Assembly (NCBI RefSeq): GCF_030128875.1
Contig: NZ_CP124620.1
Coordinates: forward strand, 2,604,001 to 2,668,000
Length of the DNA stretch: 64,000 nucleotides
Source of the DNA: Stenotrophomonas sp. BIO128-Bstrain
GTDB lineage: Bacteria > Pseudomonadota > Gammaproteobacteria > Xanthomonadales > Xanthomonadaceae
Reading direction: 5' to 3'
Made by a program: the position numbers and the translations under genes. How positions within the stretch are numbered: the stretch's first letter is position 1; the number at the start of each line of letters is the position of its first letter. The notes beneath the pieces are model-generated. The model was not told the DNA's origin, made no database searches, and was given only the letters and a program-made list of their open reading frames with translations. Positions 35,270 to 44,367 of the stretch are shown here, in pieces.

Positions 35270-37576
35270 TCACAACCCGTACCGTTCGATCGCGTCCAGA
35301 TGCGGCTGACGGTCCTGGTCGCAGGCCTCGGCCAGGCGCAGCCAGCAGTGCGGGTGCGCCCACTCCGCCGTCACCTGCTGCAGGAAGCGATGCAGTGCCA
35401 GCGGCGCGTGATCCTGTGGCTGGGCGATAGTGAACAGCAGGCCCGGCAGCGTCCCGCCTTCCGCATCCGGATCGGTCACCGTGTAGTCCGGCCGGCTGTG
35501 CGCCCACACCTTCCAGCCCTGTGCCTCTGCCGCTGCTACCAGAGCGTTCCACGCCTCCTCGCCCGGGTGCGCGCCGTCGACCAGCCAGCTGCGTGCGAAA
35601 CCGCCCCGCTCCAGCACGTGCACCTGCGCATAGGTCGGAATGAAGTGCTCGCGCTCCGCTTCGTCCTCCGGCGCGGGGTGTACGAGGCCGGCGTCAAACA
35701 CCACCCAGTCCCCCACCTGCTGCGCGCGGTTGGCCGGTGCGTTCTCGACGATGCGCGCGGTCACCGGTCCGGTGCGGCGGCCGTAGTACTCCATCGGCTC
35801 GCCGCCCTCTTCGCTGCGGATGATCACCCAGCCCCAGGACTCTTCGACCACGCCCTGCTGACTGGACAGTTCCATGCCGATCGCCGCCGCCGAGCGGCGC
35901 ACCGCCTCCCAGTCGCGCGCCGCGCTGGCCGCACTCATGTGGTCCCAGTGCGCGGCGTTGGGCTCATCCAGCGTCTCCACCAGCTGCGCATAGCAGGCCT
36001 GGGCGTCGCTGAAGCGGCCGGTCTCCATGTACATGCGGGCAAGCGTCCCGCGTGCGCCGTTCGAGCCTGGCGACAGCGTGAGCAACGCCTGCGCGGCCTG
36101 TTCCAGCGCCGGCCAGTCGGACGCGCGCCGGGCACGCTGCACCTCGCACCAGTGCGCGAACACCGGCACGCTGTCGCGGTAGGTCGCCGCCAGCCTGCGC
36201 AGGCCGTCATCATCGCCCTGCTCGGCCAGCCAACGCATCAGCGTGTAGGCCGCTGCGCCATCTTCCTGCGCGTGGCCGCGCACGAAGTCCCACAGCAGCG
36301 CCTGCGCTTCGGTCTTCGCGCCACAGGCATGCAACGCCGAGGCGGCAACTTCGGCCAGTGCGCCGTCGTCCGGCCGCTCGGCGTGCGCCTGCAGCAGCCA
36401 CTGCGCTTCACGCTCGGGATCGCGCGACTGGTGCTGTTCGCCTTGAGCCTGCAGCCACGCCAGCAGTTCATCGGCCGGCACCGGCAAGGGTGCCATCTCC
36501 GGCAGCGCCTCGATCCGCGCCGCCAATCCACTCACCAGCGCGGCAGCGCCACGATCCTGCCGCAGCTGCGCCAGATGGGTGCGGGCCAGTCCAAGCTGGC
36601 GCTGCGCCACCCAGCGTGCACCGCGCTGCAGGGCCAGCTCCAGGCTCAACGCGGCGATCTCGATCACCAGGCGATGCGCGCCGACAGCGGCGAAGTGCTC
36701 GATGATCGTGTTGAAGCGCGTCCCCAGATCCCATGTATTGCGTGCGCCATCACGGCTGCACAGTGTCGAAGCGGTATTGGCCCACAGCCGCCAGTGATTC
36801 GGCGTCAGCTCGCTCCAGGGCACCAGCTGCTGCAGCGCCTCTTCATCGCGCCCCAGCTGGGCCAGTGCCCAGGCCTTGGACAGCCGGCGCGGCACCGTGC
36901 AGTTGGCAGGCTCGTATTCGCCCGCAGCGGCCACTTCGGCTTCGCGCGTCTCGATCAGCGCCAGCGCCTCCTGCGCACGACCGCTGGCCAGCAGGATCTT
37001 GATCTGCATTTCAGGGAAGCTGTCGAACACTTCCTTGCCGCGCGCCTGGATCGCCGCCGCCTGCACCTGCAGGTACTCCAGCGCGTCCTGGCCGCGGCCG
37101 TCGTCCAGCAGCGCGTCGGCCTTCTCGCAGCTCAGGCACTGGAAGCAGGCCCAGCTCGGGTCGATGCGGCCCAGCGTCTCGTCGCAGACCTCGATGCGTT
37201 CGGGCACCCAGCCCGGACCATCGATGTTGCCGTAGCAGGCGGCAAGATCCTGGGTGACGCAGATCGACTGCGGGCAGTCCAGGGTATCGGCGCGGTGTGC
37301 GCGCTCGAACAGCGCCACCGACTCGCCCAGCGCGCTTTCACCTTCCATGCGGTTGCCGACGCGGTTGCGCAGGGCCCAGTGGCCGACATAGACGTCGACC
37401 CAGGGGTTGTCCAATGCCTTGCCCAGCGCGCGCGCTTCGGGCAGCAGTGCATCGACGCGGTCGACCTGCAGTTCACTGACGTCATCGGCAAGGCGGGTCA
37501 GCAGGTGGGCGTTCTGTGCCTGGCCTGCCTGGCGCAGGTCTTCCTGCAGTTTTTCGACCCAGTTCCAGATATCCAT
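35270..37576 (-). CDS. Large TPR-like protein, partner of HSP90-family gene
   Basis: 768 residues without signal peptide or membrane segment. Several tetratricopeptide-like helical pairs are visible, e.g. DEALLDDGRGQDALEYL-like, KILLASGRAQEALALIETRE and ARMYMETGRFSDAQACYAQL. The N-terminal 110 residues and a C-terminal DUF695/regulator-like region (about 570-768, beta-rich, VTDPDAEGGTLPGLLF) frame them. Function unknown. It starts 51 bp after the HSP90-family gene in the same direction, so the pair is probably one operon; TPR proteins are classic HSP90 partners in eukaryotes. Confidence 0.7.
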   Translation of the reverse strand: MDIWNWVEKLQEDLRQAGQAQNAHLLTRLADDVSELQVDRVDALLPEARALGKALDNPWVDVYVGHWALRNRVGNRMEGESALGESVALFERAHRADTLDCPQSICVTQDLAACYGNIDGPGWVPERIEVCDETLGRIDPSWACFQCLSCEKADALLDDGRGQDALEYLQVQAAAIQARGKEVFDSFPEMQIKILLASGRAQEALALIETREAEVAAAGEYEPANCTVPRRLSKAWALAQLGRDEEALQQLVPWSELTPNHWRLWANTASTLCSRDGARNTWDLGTRFNTIIEHFAAVGAHRLVIEIAALSLELALQRGARWVAQRQLGLARTHLAQLRQDRGAAALVSGLAARIEALPEMAPLPVPADELLAWLQAQGEQHQSRDPEREAQWLLQAHAERPDDGALAEVAASALHACGAKTEAQALLWDFVRGHAQEDGAAAYTLMRWLAEQGDDDGLRRLAATYRDSVPVFAHWCEVQRARRASDWPALEQAAQALLTLSPGSNGARGTLARMYMETGRFSDAQACYAQLVETLDEPNAAHWDHMSAASAARDWEAVRRSAAAIGMELSSQQGVVEESWGWVIIRSEEGGEPMEYYGRRTGPVTARIVENAPANRAQQVGDWVVFDAGLVHPAPEDEAEREHFIPTYAQVHVLERGGFARSWLVDGAHPGEEAWNALVAAAEAQGWKVWAHSRPDYTVTDPDAEGGTLPGLLFTIAQPQDHAPLALHRFLQQVTAEWAHPHCWLRLAEACDQDRQPHLDAIERYGL

Positions 37577-37627
37577 GGGGGTTGAGGCTCCTGTCTAGCG
37601 AAGGCTTGATGAGAGAGGGGGCGGTAC

Positions 37628-39484
37628 TCAGCGCAGCATCTGCTGCAGGGCACCGGCAATATCGGTAAATGCACCGTTGAGATCGGGGCCTGGCGTCGCG
37701 GTGCTCCGCTGCAACGGCCGGCCCTGCGCAGACACGATGATCTTCAGTGAGCGCAGCAGGCGCGCGGCCGCCCCGGCCTGCGGGTGGCCCTCGCGTTGGG
37801 CCTGCAGCAACGCCTGCACCGCTGGATTGTCCAGGTTGAGGTACAGCCGCGACGGCGCACGTGCCTCGATGCGCGCGGTGAATTGGCGGGCCAGTCGCAA
37901 TGCGGCCATCGATACGCGCTTGTCGTTCTCGTCGTCTTCCAGGCGCTGCTTCAGTTCGGCTTCGCGGTCGGGCACCACCACCACCGGGAGTGCCTCGGGG
38001 CTGAACCGCGCCGGCAGCAGCTGCTCGCCATCGCCCAGGTGCTCGCGCAGCCAGGCCAACTGCGTATCGTCAAGACTGTCGTCGGTGCGGAACAGGGCGC
38101 GGTTGCCCTGCTCGGTACCGAGTTCGACCAGGCGCAGGCCCTTGGCCTGGGCCCAGCGCCGCAGGAACGGCACCACCGCGTAGCGATGGCCATGCGCGAC
38201 CGGCACGCCCATCGCGCGGAACAGCATTTCCTCGAAGCCACCACCGTTGTCGAGGATCACATGCACCGCACCGCGCGCCGGCAACGCGCTGGCCGGCAGG
38301 TCACCCTGCGAGGTCGGCACGCGCACGTGTTCCAGCAGCAGCTCGAACAGGCGCTCATCGCACAGCGCCGCGCCCAGCAGGGCTTCATTGTGGCGGCTGA
38401 GCACGCGGCGCCAGGCTTCCGGCTGCTGCCGCGCGACATCGGCCAGGCCATCGATCAGCGCTTCCAGCAGGGCATGCTGCACGGCGCGATAGTGGTCATC
38501 GCGCTGCAGGTCCTCGCGGCTGGCGGTCGGGGTCAGCTTCGACGATTCGATCACCCCGCCGATGAAACCGGCCCACGGCGGCAGCAGGTCGCGTGCATCG
38601 TCGTCCAGCAGCATGCCGCGCACGAACACCGACAGGTTGCGGTTGTCGCTGGTGCCATAGGTGGCACCGTCCTGCACCCAGAGCATGCCGACGGCGTCGC
38701 TGCTGCCATCGGACTGCAGCGGCATCGTCACGATGGGCTCGAAATCGTGTTCGAAACGGGCCGCGAACTGCTGCGCCTGGCGGCGTGCCTGCACCGGATG
38801 CAGGGCGACGTCACCCTGCCCGCGCCACGGCGGCGGTTCGGGATTGATCGCGGTGGTCGCCGCACCGATGAAGATCGGCTCGGACAGCAGCGCGCAGTAG
38901 CGGCCCAGCACCTCGTGCAGGCGCGCTTCGTTGGCCAGCGGCAGGAAGTCCGGATGCAGTTCCAGCTCGACCTCGGTGCCGATCGCGCGCGCCGGCACGT
39001 CGCTGACGGTGTACTGCTCGGCGTTGCTGGACACGTACAGGTGGCCCAGCTCTGGTGTCTGGTAGGAGGTGGTGCGCACGCTGACACGGCGCGCCAATAC
39101 GAAGGCCGACAGGAAACCCAGGCCGAACATGCCGATCAGGCCTTCATCGTCCTCGCCGTCCTGGCGCAGGCCCCGGGTGTAACCGACACCGACCGTGGCC
39201 AGGTAATCGTGGATTTCCTGCCGGGTCAGGCCGGCACCGGTATCGGTGATGCGCAGCACGCCGGCGGCGACATCGACCTGCACGTCGATGCGCGACACAC
39301 TCTGGCTGCCGGGCTGCTCGATACGGCGACGGATGATCGAATCGTGCGCGTTCTGCACAAGCTCGCGCAGCGCCACCATCGGCGTGGAATACAGGTGCTT
39401 GCCCAGCACCGTCATCAGTCCATTGAGATCGACCCCGGCGCGGCGGATTTCGGCGGCGGGGGCGCTGAACATCGGGTCCTGCAT
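37628..39484 (-). CDS. HSP90-family chaperone paralogue
   Basis: 618 residues. The GHKL ATPase domain is clear: ALRELVQNAHDSIIRRR (motif N1 with the Asn), ITDTGAGLTRQEI (DxGxG), GMFGLGFLSAFVLA (glycine lid) and GTEVELEL. The middle domain follows (LPVFVRGMLLDDDARDLLP-like, SREDLQRDD). It is similar in outline to HtpG but diverged, and probably coexists with a standard htpG elsewhere. Predicted cytoplasmic ATP-driven chaperone. Transcribed with the TPR gene downstream. Confidence 0.85.
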   Translation of the reverse strand: MQDPMFSAPAAEIRRAGVDLNGLMTVLGKHLYSTPMVALRELVQNAHDSIIRRRIEQPGSQSVSRIDVQVDVAAGVLRITDTGAGLTRQEIHDYLATVGVGYTRGLRQDGEDDEGLIGMFGLGFLSAFVLARRVSVRTTSYQTPELGHLYVSSNAEQYTVSDVPARAIGTEVELELHPDFLPLANEARLHEVLGRYCALLSEPIFIGAATTAINPEPPPWRGQGDVALHPVQARRQAQQFAARFEHDFEPIVTMPLQSDGSSDAVGMLWVQDGATYGTSDNRNLSVFVRGMLLDDDARDLLPPWAGFIGGVIESSKLTPTASREDLQRDDHYRAVQHALLEALIDGLADVARQQPEAWRRVLSRHNEALLGAALCDERLFELLLEHVRVPTSQGDLPASALPARGAVHVILDNGGGFEEMLFRAMGVPVAHGHRYAVVPFLRRWAQAKGLRLVELGTEQGNRALFRTDDSLDDTQLAWLREHLGDGEQLLPARFSPEALPVVVVPDREAELKQRLEDDENDKRVSMAALRLARQFTARIEARAPSRLYLNLDNPAVQALLQAQREGHPQAGAAARLLRSLKIIVSAQGRPLQRSTATPGPDLNGAFTDIAGALQQMLR

Positions 39485-39608
39485 GTAATCGGTTACTCCT
39501 TGCCACGGAAAGCGCCGGAGGGCGCCTTCGTCGAGCCGGGAAAACTAGCACAGGCCGGGTGAGCGCTGACGCACTTTCCCGTGGCACCCCGCGTCTGCCC
39601 GGCCCCGC

Positions 39609-40988
39609 TTACAGCGCGTCGATCGCCTCGGACAGCCGCTCCACTGCGATCACTTCCATCCCCTTCACGCTGCCGGTCTTCGGCGCGTTCGCCTTGGGTA
39701 CGATGGCGCGCTTGAAGCCATGCGTGGCGGCCTCGCGCAGGCGATCCTCACCGTTGGGCACCGGGCGGATCTCGCCGGACAGGCCCACCTCGCCGAAGGC
39801 GATCGTCTTCTCTGCCAATGGCCGGTCCTGCAACGAGGACAGCACCGCCAGCAGCACGGGCAGATCGGCCGCAGTCTCCTGCACGCGGATGCCGCCCACC
39901 ACGTTGACGAACACGTCCTGGTCGCCCACGAGCACGCCGCCATGACGGTGCAGCACCGCCAGCAGCATCGCCAGGCGGTTCTGCTCCAGACCCACCGCGA
40001 CGCGGCGCGGGTTGGACAGCGGCGAGGCATCCACCAGTGCCTGCACCTCCACCAGCAATGGGCGCGTGCCCTCGCGGGTGACCATCACGCAGCTGCCCGG
40101 CTGCTGGGTGCTGCCGCCGGAGAGGAAGATCGCCGAGGGATTGGAGACCTCTTTCAGGCCCTTCTCGCCCATGGCGAACACGCCCAGTTCGTTGACCGCG
40201 CCGAAGCGGTTCTTGAAGGCGCGCAGCAGGCGGAATCGGCTGCCGCTCTCGCCTTCGAAGTACAGCACCGCATCGACCATGTGCTCGAGCACGCGCGGGC
40301 CGGCGATGCCGCCTTCCTTGGTCACGTGACCGACCAGGAACACGGCGGTGCCGGTTTCCTTGGCGAAGCGCACCAGCCGTGCGGCGCTCTCGCGCACCTG
40401 GCTGACCGAGCCCGGCGCGGCGGTGAGCGATTCGGTCCAGAGCGTCTGTACCGAGTCGGCCACGATCAGCCGCGGCTTGGCCACGCTGGCATGCTGGAGG
40501 ATCGCCTCCACCTGGGTTTCGGCCAACGCGTTGACGTTGTCCAGCGGCAGGTCCAGACGCACTGCACGGCCTGCCACCTGCGACAGCGATTCCTCACCGG
40601 TGATGTACAGCACCGGCAGCGACGCGGCCATCTTCGCCACAGCCTGCAACAGCAGGGTGGACTTGCCGATGCCCGGATCGCCACCGACCAGCACCACCGC
40701 ACCTTCGACCAGGCCACCGCCGAGCACGCGGTCGAACTCACCGATGCCCGTGCTCACCCGCAGGTGTTCGGTCTGCTGCACGTCCTTGAGCGCCATGATC
40801 TTCGGCGCATCGACCTTGCCGGCCCAGCCGGAGCGCCGCGACGCCGGCGACGCCTTGGTGGGCGTGGCGCTTTCCAGCGTGATCTCGCTCAGCGTGTTCC
40901 AGACGCCGCACTCGGTGCACTGGCCCTGCCACTTGCTGAATTCGGCGCCGCATTCGCTGCAGACGTAAGCGGTGAGTCGCTTGGCCAT
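39609..40988 (-). CDS. radA: DNA repair/recombination protein RadA
   Basis: 459 residues from an ATG at 40988. RadA is a RecA-like branch-migration helicase with Lon-like C-terminus. A C4 zinc finger (CSECGAEFSKWQGQCTECG), Walker A GGDPGIGKSTL, the RadA-specific KNRFGAVNE and the Lon-like end (GGIRVQETAADLPVLLAVLS) are all present. Divergent from the c-di-GMP gene. Confidence 0.97.
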   Translation of the reverse strand: MAKRLTAYVCSECGAEFSKWQGQCTECGVWNTLSEITLESATPTKASPASRRSGWAGKVDAPKIMALKDVQQTEHLRVSTGIGEFDRVLGGGLVEGAVVLVGGDPGIGKSTLLLQAVAKMAASLPVLYITGEESLSQVAGRAVRLDLPLDNVNALAETQVEAILQHASVAKPRLIVADSVQTLWTESLTAAPGSVSQVRESAARLVRFAKETGTAVFLVGHVTKEGGIAGPRVLEHMVDAVLYFEGESGSRFRLLRAFKNRFGAVNELGVFAMGEKGLKEVSNPSAIFLSGGSTQQPGSCVMVTREGTRPLLVEVQALVDASPLSNPRRVAVGLEQNRLAMLLAVLHRHGGVLVGDQDVFVNVVGGIRVQETAADLPVLLAVLSSLQDRPLAEKTIAFGEVGLSGEIRPVPNGEDRLREAATHGFKRAIVPKANAPKTGSVKGMEVIAVERLSEAIDAL

Positions 40989-41137
40989 GTCCACTTCCAC
41001 ATCATCAATTGTCAGGCAGGATAGCCGAGCCGCGTCGCAGCAACCGAGACGCCGGGCGGGTGGGCTCAAGTTTCCGGCCCCGAGGCCGATACTCCGGCGG
41101 GCCACTGCCCCTCCTTTCCATTTTTCCAGGCTTTTCC

Positions 41138-43201
41138 ATGACCGGCACCTACAGCCAGAGTCTTGTCGTGTTCTCGCTGCTGGTTGCCATCCTCGCCTCG
41201 TACACCGCGCTGGACATGGCCGGCCGCCTGGCCACCACCCGCGGCCGGGTGGCACGCTGGTGGCTGGCCGGTGGCGCCGGTGCGATGGGGCTGGGCATCT
41301 GGTCGATGCATTTCATCGGCATGCTCGCCTTCCACCTGCCGATCCCGGTCGGCTATGACCTGGCCATTACCCTGTACTCGCTGGCCGTCTCGGTCGGGGC
41401 TTCGGCCTATGCGCTGTGGCTGGTCTCACGCGCGGAGCTGCCGTGGTCGAGGTTGTGCGCCGGCGCGGTGCTGATGGGCCTGGGGATCGCGGCCATGCAT
41501 TACCTGGGCATGGCCGCGCTGGAGATGCAGCCGGGCATCGACTACGACCCCCTGTGGTTTGCCGCCTCGGTCCTGATCGCCATCGGCGCGGCCGGTGCGG
41601 CGCTGTGGATCGCCTTCCGCCTGCGCCTGGAACAGCGCCGCCCGTTCGTGCTGCGCGGGCTGGCCTCCCTGGTGATGGGCCTGGCGATCGTCGGCATGCA
41701 CTACACCGGCATGGGCGCGGCCCACTTCCCCGAGGGCGCGATGTGTGGCGCGGCGTATGGCGAGGGCATCGAGACCAAGTGGCTGGCGGTGCTGGTGATC
41801 GTCACGACGCTGGCGACTCTGGGGATCGCACTGATCGCATCGGTGTTCGACCGCCAGATGCGCACCCGCACCGGCCTGCTCGCCGATTCGCTGGCCCAGG
41901 CCAACGAGAAGCTGATGCAGGCCGCCCTGCATGATCCGCTGACCCAGCTGCCCAACCGGATGCTGCTGCAGGACCGCATCGAGCAGGCGATCGAGAAGGC
42001 GCAGCGCCGGCAGTTCAGCTTCGCGGTGATGTTCTGCGACCTGGACGGCTTCAAGGCGATCAACGATGCCTACGGTCACCAGCTTGGTGACCAACTGCTG
42101 ATCCAGGTCAGCAAGCGGATCACCGCGCTGCTGCGTGCACAGGACACCTTCGCGCGACTGGGGGGCGATGAGTTCGTCATCGTGTTCCAGGTGGAGGATC
42201 CGGAAGATGCGGCCGTGGTCGCCGAACGGATCATCGCCAGCGTGGCCGAGCCGTTCGAGATCGATGCCTTGGAACTGCAGGTCAGTGCCAGCCTGGGCAT
42301 CGCGCTGTACCCGGCTGACGCCACTACCGAACGCGACCTGATGGCCCACGCCGATGCGGCGATGTACCACACCAAGGATTCGGGCCGGAACGGCTATACC
42401 TTCTTCACCCAGTCGCTCAACGTGAGCGCGAACCGCCAGCTGAAACTGCTGCAGGAACTGCGCAAGGCGGTCAGCCGCGGCGAGCTGGTGCTGCATTACC
42501 AGCCCAAGTTCCAGGCCAGCGGGACATCGCCGATCGGGGCCGAGGCGCTGGTGCGCTGGCAACATCCCGAGCTGGGCCTGTTGTCACCGGACGCGTTCAT
42601 TCCGATCGCCGAACGCAGCGGCCTGATCCTCTCCATCGGTGACTGGGTGCTGGACCAGGCCTGCGCGCAGCTGCGCCACTGGCACGACGCCGGCCACCCG
42701 GACTGGACCATGGCGGTGAACCTCTCACCGCTGCAGTTCGGGTCGAGCACGCTGCTGGAGACTGTGCGCCGCACGCTGGACAAACACGGGCTGGACCCGA
42801 AGCGGCTGACCCTGGAGGTCACCGAGACCACCGCGATGCGCGATGTGGAAGCCAGCCTGCTGATCCTGCACGGGCTGACCGCGATGGGCGTGAACATCTC
42901 CATCGACGACTTCGGCACCGGCTACTCCAGCCTGCTGTATCTCAAGCGCATGCCGGCCACCGAGCTGAAGATCGACCGCGCCTTCGTGCACGACCTGGAA
43001 GACAACGCCGAAGACGCGGCGATCGTTTCCTCGATCATTGCATTGGGCCGGTCCCTGCAGCTGCAGATCGTCGCCGAGGGCGTGGAAACGGCCGGTCAAC
43101 GCCAGTACCTGAGCGACATGGGCTGCGACCAGCTGCAGGGCTATCACCTCGGGCGGCCGGTCGACGCCGTGGAGTTCATGCGGCTGGCGAAAGTGGCATA
43201 A
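41138..43201 (+). CDS. MHYT-GGDEF-EAL c-di-GMP enzyme
   Basis: 687 residues from an ATG at 41138. Seven membrane segments with three MHYT-type motifs (WSMHFIGML, AAMHYLGMA, VGMHYTGMG), thought to bind copper and sense gas or redox. A GGDEF domain (DPLTQLPNRMLL, ARLGGDEFVIVF) keeps the catalytic motif and an RxxD I-site (RAQD) five residues earlier. The EAL domain (AEALVRWQHP, DDFGTGYSSL, KIDRAFV, EGVET) also looks intact, so both synthesis and breakdown of c-di-GMP are possible. Inner membrane. No partner gene. Confidence 0.93.
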   Translation: MTGTYSQSLVVFSLLVAILASYTALDMAGRLATTRGRVARWWLAGGAGAMGLGIWSMHFIGMLAFHLPIPVGYDLAITLYSLAVSVGASAYALWLVSRAELPWSRLCAGAVLMGLGIAAMHYLGMAALEMQPGIDYDPLWFAASVLIAIGAAGAALWIAFRLRLEQRRPFVLRGLASLVMGLAIVGMHYTGMGAAHFPEGAMCGAAYGEGIETKWLAVLVIVTTLATLGIALIASVFDRQMRTRTGLLADSLAQANEKLMQAALHDPLTQLPNRMLLQDRIEQAIEKAQRRQFSFAVMFCDLDGFKAINDAYGHQLGDQLLIQVSKRITALLRAQDTFARLGGDEFVIVFQVEDPEDAAVVAERIIASVAEPFEIDALELQVSASLGIALYPADATTERDLMAHADAAMYHTKDSGRNGYTFFTQSLNVSANRQLKLLQELRKAVSRGELVLHYQPKFQASGTSPIGAEALVRWQHPELGLLSPDAFIPIAERSGLILSIGDWVLDQACAQLRHWHDAGHPDWTMAVNLSPLQFGSSTLLETVRRTLDKHGLDPKRLTLEVTETTAMRDVEASLLILHGLTAMGVNISIDDFGTGYSSLLYLKRMPATELKIDRAFVHDLEDNAEDAAIVSSIIALGRSLQLQIVAEGVETAGQRQYLSDMGCDQLQGYHLGRPVDAVEFMRLAKVA

Positions 43202-43324
43202 CGCGCGGAGAGCAGCCCGTTGCCGGGCACCAGTAGTCTGGACACGCTGGGCCCTCCCCCATCGGCCGCGTGTGGAACGCCCCCCCCTGAACAACGTTTG
43301 CTGCGTCGTCATGCGCGCCAAACA

Positions 43325-43350
43325 GAAAGGCCGCCCGAGGGCGGCCTTTC
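43325..43350 (-). terminator. Terminator after cyo operon
   Basis: GAAAGGCCGCC, 4-nt loop, GGCGGCCTTTC, a perfect 11-bp stem 26 bp past the cyoD stop. Confidence 0.85.
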
Positions 43351-43375
43351 CGTGTGTGGCAACGTCGCGAAGACG

Positions 43376-43726
43376 TCAGTGCATCATGTGCACGTTCATG
43401 TTGTGCATGACCCACAGCGAACCGGCGACGATGATGCCGATCACCACGACGGTGAAGGCCGCCGCGCTGACGTTCCAGCGCTGTTCCGAGGAGCGGTCCA
43501 GGTGCAGGAAGAACACCAGGTGCACCAGGATCTGCAGCACCGCCGCAACGACGATGATGACGCCGGTGGTGAAGCGCGGCAGGTCGCCATGCATGACCGC
43601 CCAGAACGGGATGATGGTCAGCACCGCGGCCAGCAGGAAGCCGATCAGGTAGGACTTGACGCTGCCGTGGCTTTCGCCGGCGGCACCGTGGCCATGATCG
43701 TGTGCGTGATTGTCATGTGCGGCCAT
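43376..43726 (-). CDS. cyoD: Cytochrome bo ubiquinol oxidase subunit IV
   Basis: 116 residues. Three membrane segments (YLIGFLLAAVLTIIPFWAVM, GVIIVVAAVLQILVHLVFFLHL, AFTVVVIGIIVAGSLWVMHNM) match CyoD. The first 22 residues are His-rich ([14 protein letters not shown]), unlike the E. coli protein. TAATG overlap with cyoC. Confidence 0.95.
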   Translation of the reverse strand: MAAHDNHAHDHGHGAAGESHGSVKSYLIGFLLAAVLTIIPFWAVMHGDLPRFTTGVIIVVAAVLQILVHLVFFLHLDRSSEQRWNVSAAAFTVVVIGIIVAGSLWVMHNMNVHMMH

Positions 43727-44367
43727 TACAGCGCTCCATTCAGATAGACGACGGAGAACACGCCGATCCAGATCAGATCCAGGAAGTGCCAGAACAGGCT
43801 CAGGCACGCCATGCGGGTCTTGTTGGTCTGGGTCAGGCCGTTCTGCTTGATCTGGATGAACATGATCAGCAGCCACAGCAGACCCGCGCTCACGTGCAGA
43901 CCGTGGGTACCGACCAGCGCGAAGAACGCCGACAGGAACGCACTGTGGTCCGGACCATAGCCCTGATGGATCAGGTGGTTGAACTCCCACACTTCCATGC
44001 ACATGAAGCCAAAGCCCAGCAGCCAGGTCAGGGCCAGCCATGCATACATCTGGCCCACCTTCTGCTTGTGCATGGCGATCATGCCCAGGCCGAAGGTCAG
44101 CGAGGAGACCAGCAGCAGCGTGGTTTCCCAGGCGACGAAGGACAGTTCGAACAGGTCCTTCGGGCCGGGGCCACCGTCGGTGCCGCCGGACAGCACGATG
44201 TAGGTCGCAAACAGGGTGGCGAAGATGAGGCAATCGCTCATCAGGTACACCCAGAAACCGAAGACGGTATTGCCGCCGGTGTCGTGGTGCTCGTGGTCGT
44301 CAAGGCCGTGGGCCGCCGCGTGCGCGGCGTGCCCATGGTTCATGGTGTTGGGGATAGTGGTGCTCAT
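43726..44367 (-). CDS. cyoC: Cytochrome bo ubiquinol oxidase subunit III
   Basis: 213 residues with five membrane segments; [21 protein letters not shown] and [20 protein letters not shown] are typical of CyoC. The first 30 residues are His-rich ([18 protein letters not shown]). ATGA overlap with cyoB. Confidence 0.96.
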   Translation of the reverse strand: MSTTIPNTMNHGHAAHAAAHGLDDHEHHDTGGNTVFGFWVYLMSDCLIFATLFATYIVLSGGTDGGPGPKDLFELSFVAWETTLLLVSSLTFGLGMIAMHKQKVGQMYAWLALTWLLGFGFMCMEVWEFNHLIHQGYGPDHSAFLSAFFALVGTHGLHVSAGLLWLLIMFIQIKQNGLTQTNKTRMACLSLFWHFLDLIWIGVFSVVYLNGAL

